In this document: one piece after another, positions 63,387 through 64,000 of the stretch
Layout: each line of letters opens with the position of its first letter
How positions within the stretch are numbered: the first letter of the stretch is position 1
NCBI GenBank assembly: GCA_965203535.1
Contig: OZ241897.1
Location: 1,922,001-1,986,000 of the forward strand
Direction of reading: 5' to 3'
Length of the DNA stretch: 64,000 nt
Source: JAJDTT01 sp022827025
Lineage (GTDB): Bacteria; Acidobacteriota; UBA6911; RPQK01; JAJDTT01
Notes under the pieces: model-generated
Seen by the model: only the letters and a program-made list of their open reading frames with translations
The model's database searches: none
What the model was told of the DNA's origin: nothing
Position numbers and translations under genes: made by a program

Positions 63387-64000
63387 CTACGCCATCTCCA
63401 CCCAGACCGCGCCCCGGCCGCTGGACTCCACCGCCTTCTCGATGAACTCCAGTCCCCGGCGGCCGTCGTAGACGTTGGGAAAGCCGTATTCCTGAGGCGT
63501 CAGCGGCGCGCCGTCCAGATGCCGCCGGATGGCATCGACGGCGCCGCAGTAGATGGTGGCGAAGGCCTCCAGGTACCCCTCCGGATGTCCCGGCGGGATG
63601 CGGGTCACGGCGCCGGCCGCCTCGTCCAGGTACTCGCCGCGTCCGCGGGTCAGAGTCTGACGGGGCTTGCCGTAACGGTAGAACTGCATCTGGTTCGGAT
63701 CCTCCTGGGCCCAGAGGACGGCTCCCTCCGACGCGTACACTCTGAGACGAAGCCCATTCTCTTCGCCGGTGGCGATCTGACTGATGGTCAGGAGACCCTT
63801 GCCGCCTCCCTGGAGCCTCAAAAGGATATTGGCATCCTCGTCCAGAGTCCGGTCGGGAAGAAAATGGCTCGTGTCGGCGCAGATCGAGGTCACCGGATCC
63901 CCGGTCACATACTCCAGCAGGTTCAGGCAGTGGACTCCCAGATCGCCCAGAGTGCCCCCCGCGCCGGCCTGGGCCGGGTCCACCCGCCACGAGGCCTGCT
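63387..64000 (-). CDS. Gfo/Idh/MocA-family oxidoreductase, N-terminus outside window
   Basis: The frame is open to the right edge and ends at TAG 63387-63389. The visible 204 residues are the C-terminal substrate domain: QASWRVDPAQAGAGGTLGDL, the family helix GVHCLNLLEYVTG, and a tail DGRRGLEFIEKAVESSGRGA. The Rossmann NAD-binding half lies beyond position 64000. Eight bases separate it from the DUF1080 gene, so they are very likely one operon. The pair would oxidise a sugar at C3 and cleave the keto-glycoside. Confidence 0.87.
   Translation of the reverse strand, partial: QASWRVDPAQAGAGGTLGDLGVHCLNLLEYVTGDPVTSICADTSHFLPDRTLDEDANILLRLQGGGKGLLTISQIATGEENGLRLRVYASEGAVLWAQEDPNQMQFYRYGKPRQTLTRGRGEYLDEAAGAVTRIPPGHPEGYLEAFATIYCGAVDAIRRHLDGAPLTPQEYGFPNVYDGRRGLEFIEKAVESSGRGAVWVEMA

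Overview
The window looks like a high-GC bacterial chromosome fragment, most likely from a metagenome-derived Acidobacteriota or a relative with the same lifestyle. This is an inference from gene content: twin-arginine-exported Gfo/Idh/MocA and enolase-superfamily enzymes, DUF1080 proteins, PQQ-like propellers starting WPQWRGP, phytanoyl-CoA dioxygenases, creatininase-like amidohydrolases and five-bladed glycosidase-like proteins. No rRNA, tRNA or CRISPR array was found.

Layout. 1-1946: two coupled minus-strand P-loop ATPases (NACHT-like, cut by the window edge, and DUF4143). 2039-6389: a minus-strand set of a ThDP enzyme, a LuxE-like adenylating enzyme and an aldehyde-dehydrogenase-fold reductase, which together could reduce a carboxylate and use the aldehyde. 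6454-12814: a plus-strand catabolic run (cupin, secreted PQQ-like propeller, Nramp-like transporter, enolase-superfamily dehydratase, Ldh_2 dehydrogenase, PhyH dioxygenase). 12866-31954: a visibly more AT-rich accessory island. It holds a nuclease-like hypothetical gene, an orphan HigA, a decayed toxin-antitoxin pair, a decayed IS630 element with intact ends, a translationally coupled type I restriction-modification operon (hsdM, hsdS, an AlbA_2/ATPase gene, hsdR) and a 2471-residue protein combining an Mrr-like nuclease domain, TPR-like helices, a GreA/B-C-like domain and PIN-like modules. That protein is the best candidate here for a poorly described defence system.

32019-46421: APC permease, nitrilase, creatininase-like enzyme, glycosidase-like protein, a nested inverted-repeat element, HipB with a deleted hipA, Lon, a membrane zinc peptidase, an isochorismatase-type hydrolase, a duplicated altronate-dehydratase-like protein and an M20 peptidase. 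46422-48909: an ORF-deleted group II intron, a second DUF4143 ATPase with an altered Walker A motif, and a 172-bp near-palindromic element between convergent genes.

48910-64000: a minus-strand peptidase/enolase/glycosidase-like operon, STAS protein, ammonium transporter, SDR lacking a normal start codon, a TAT-exported Gfo/Idh enzyme, an internally deleted TAT protein, a TAT enolase-family enzyme, an ABC-type ATPase with a small partner (possible second defence module), DUF4202, a two-domain DUF1080 protein and a Gfo/Idh gene that runs off the edge. The core theme is uptake and catabolism of sugar acids, peptides and amides. The accessory theme is phage/plasmid conflict with much decay, including three genes that keep only their ends.
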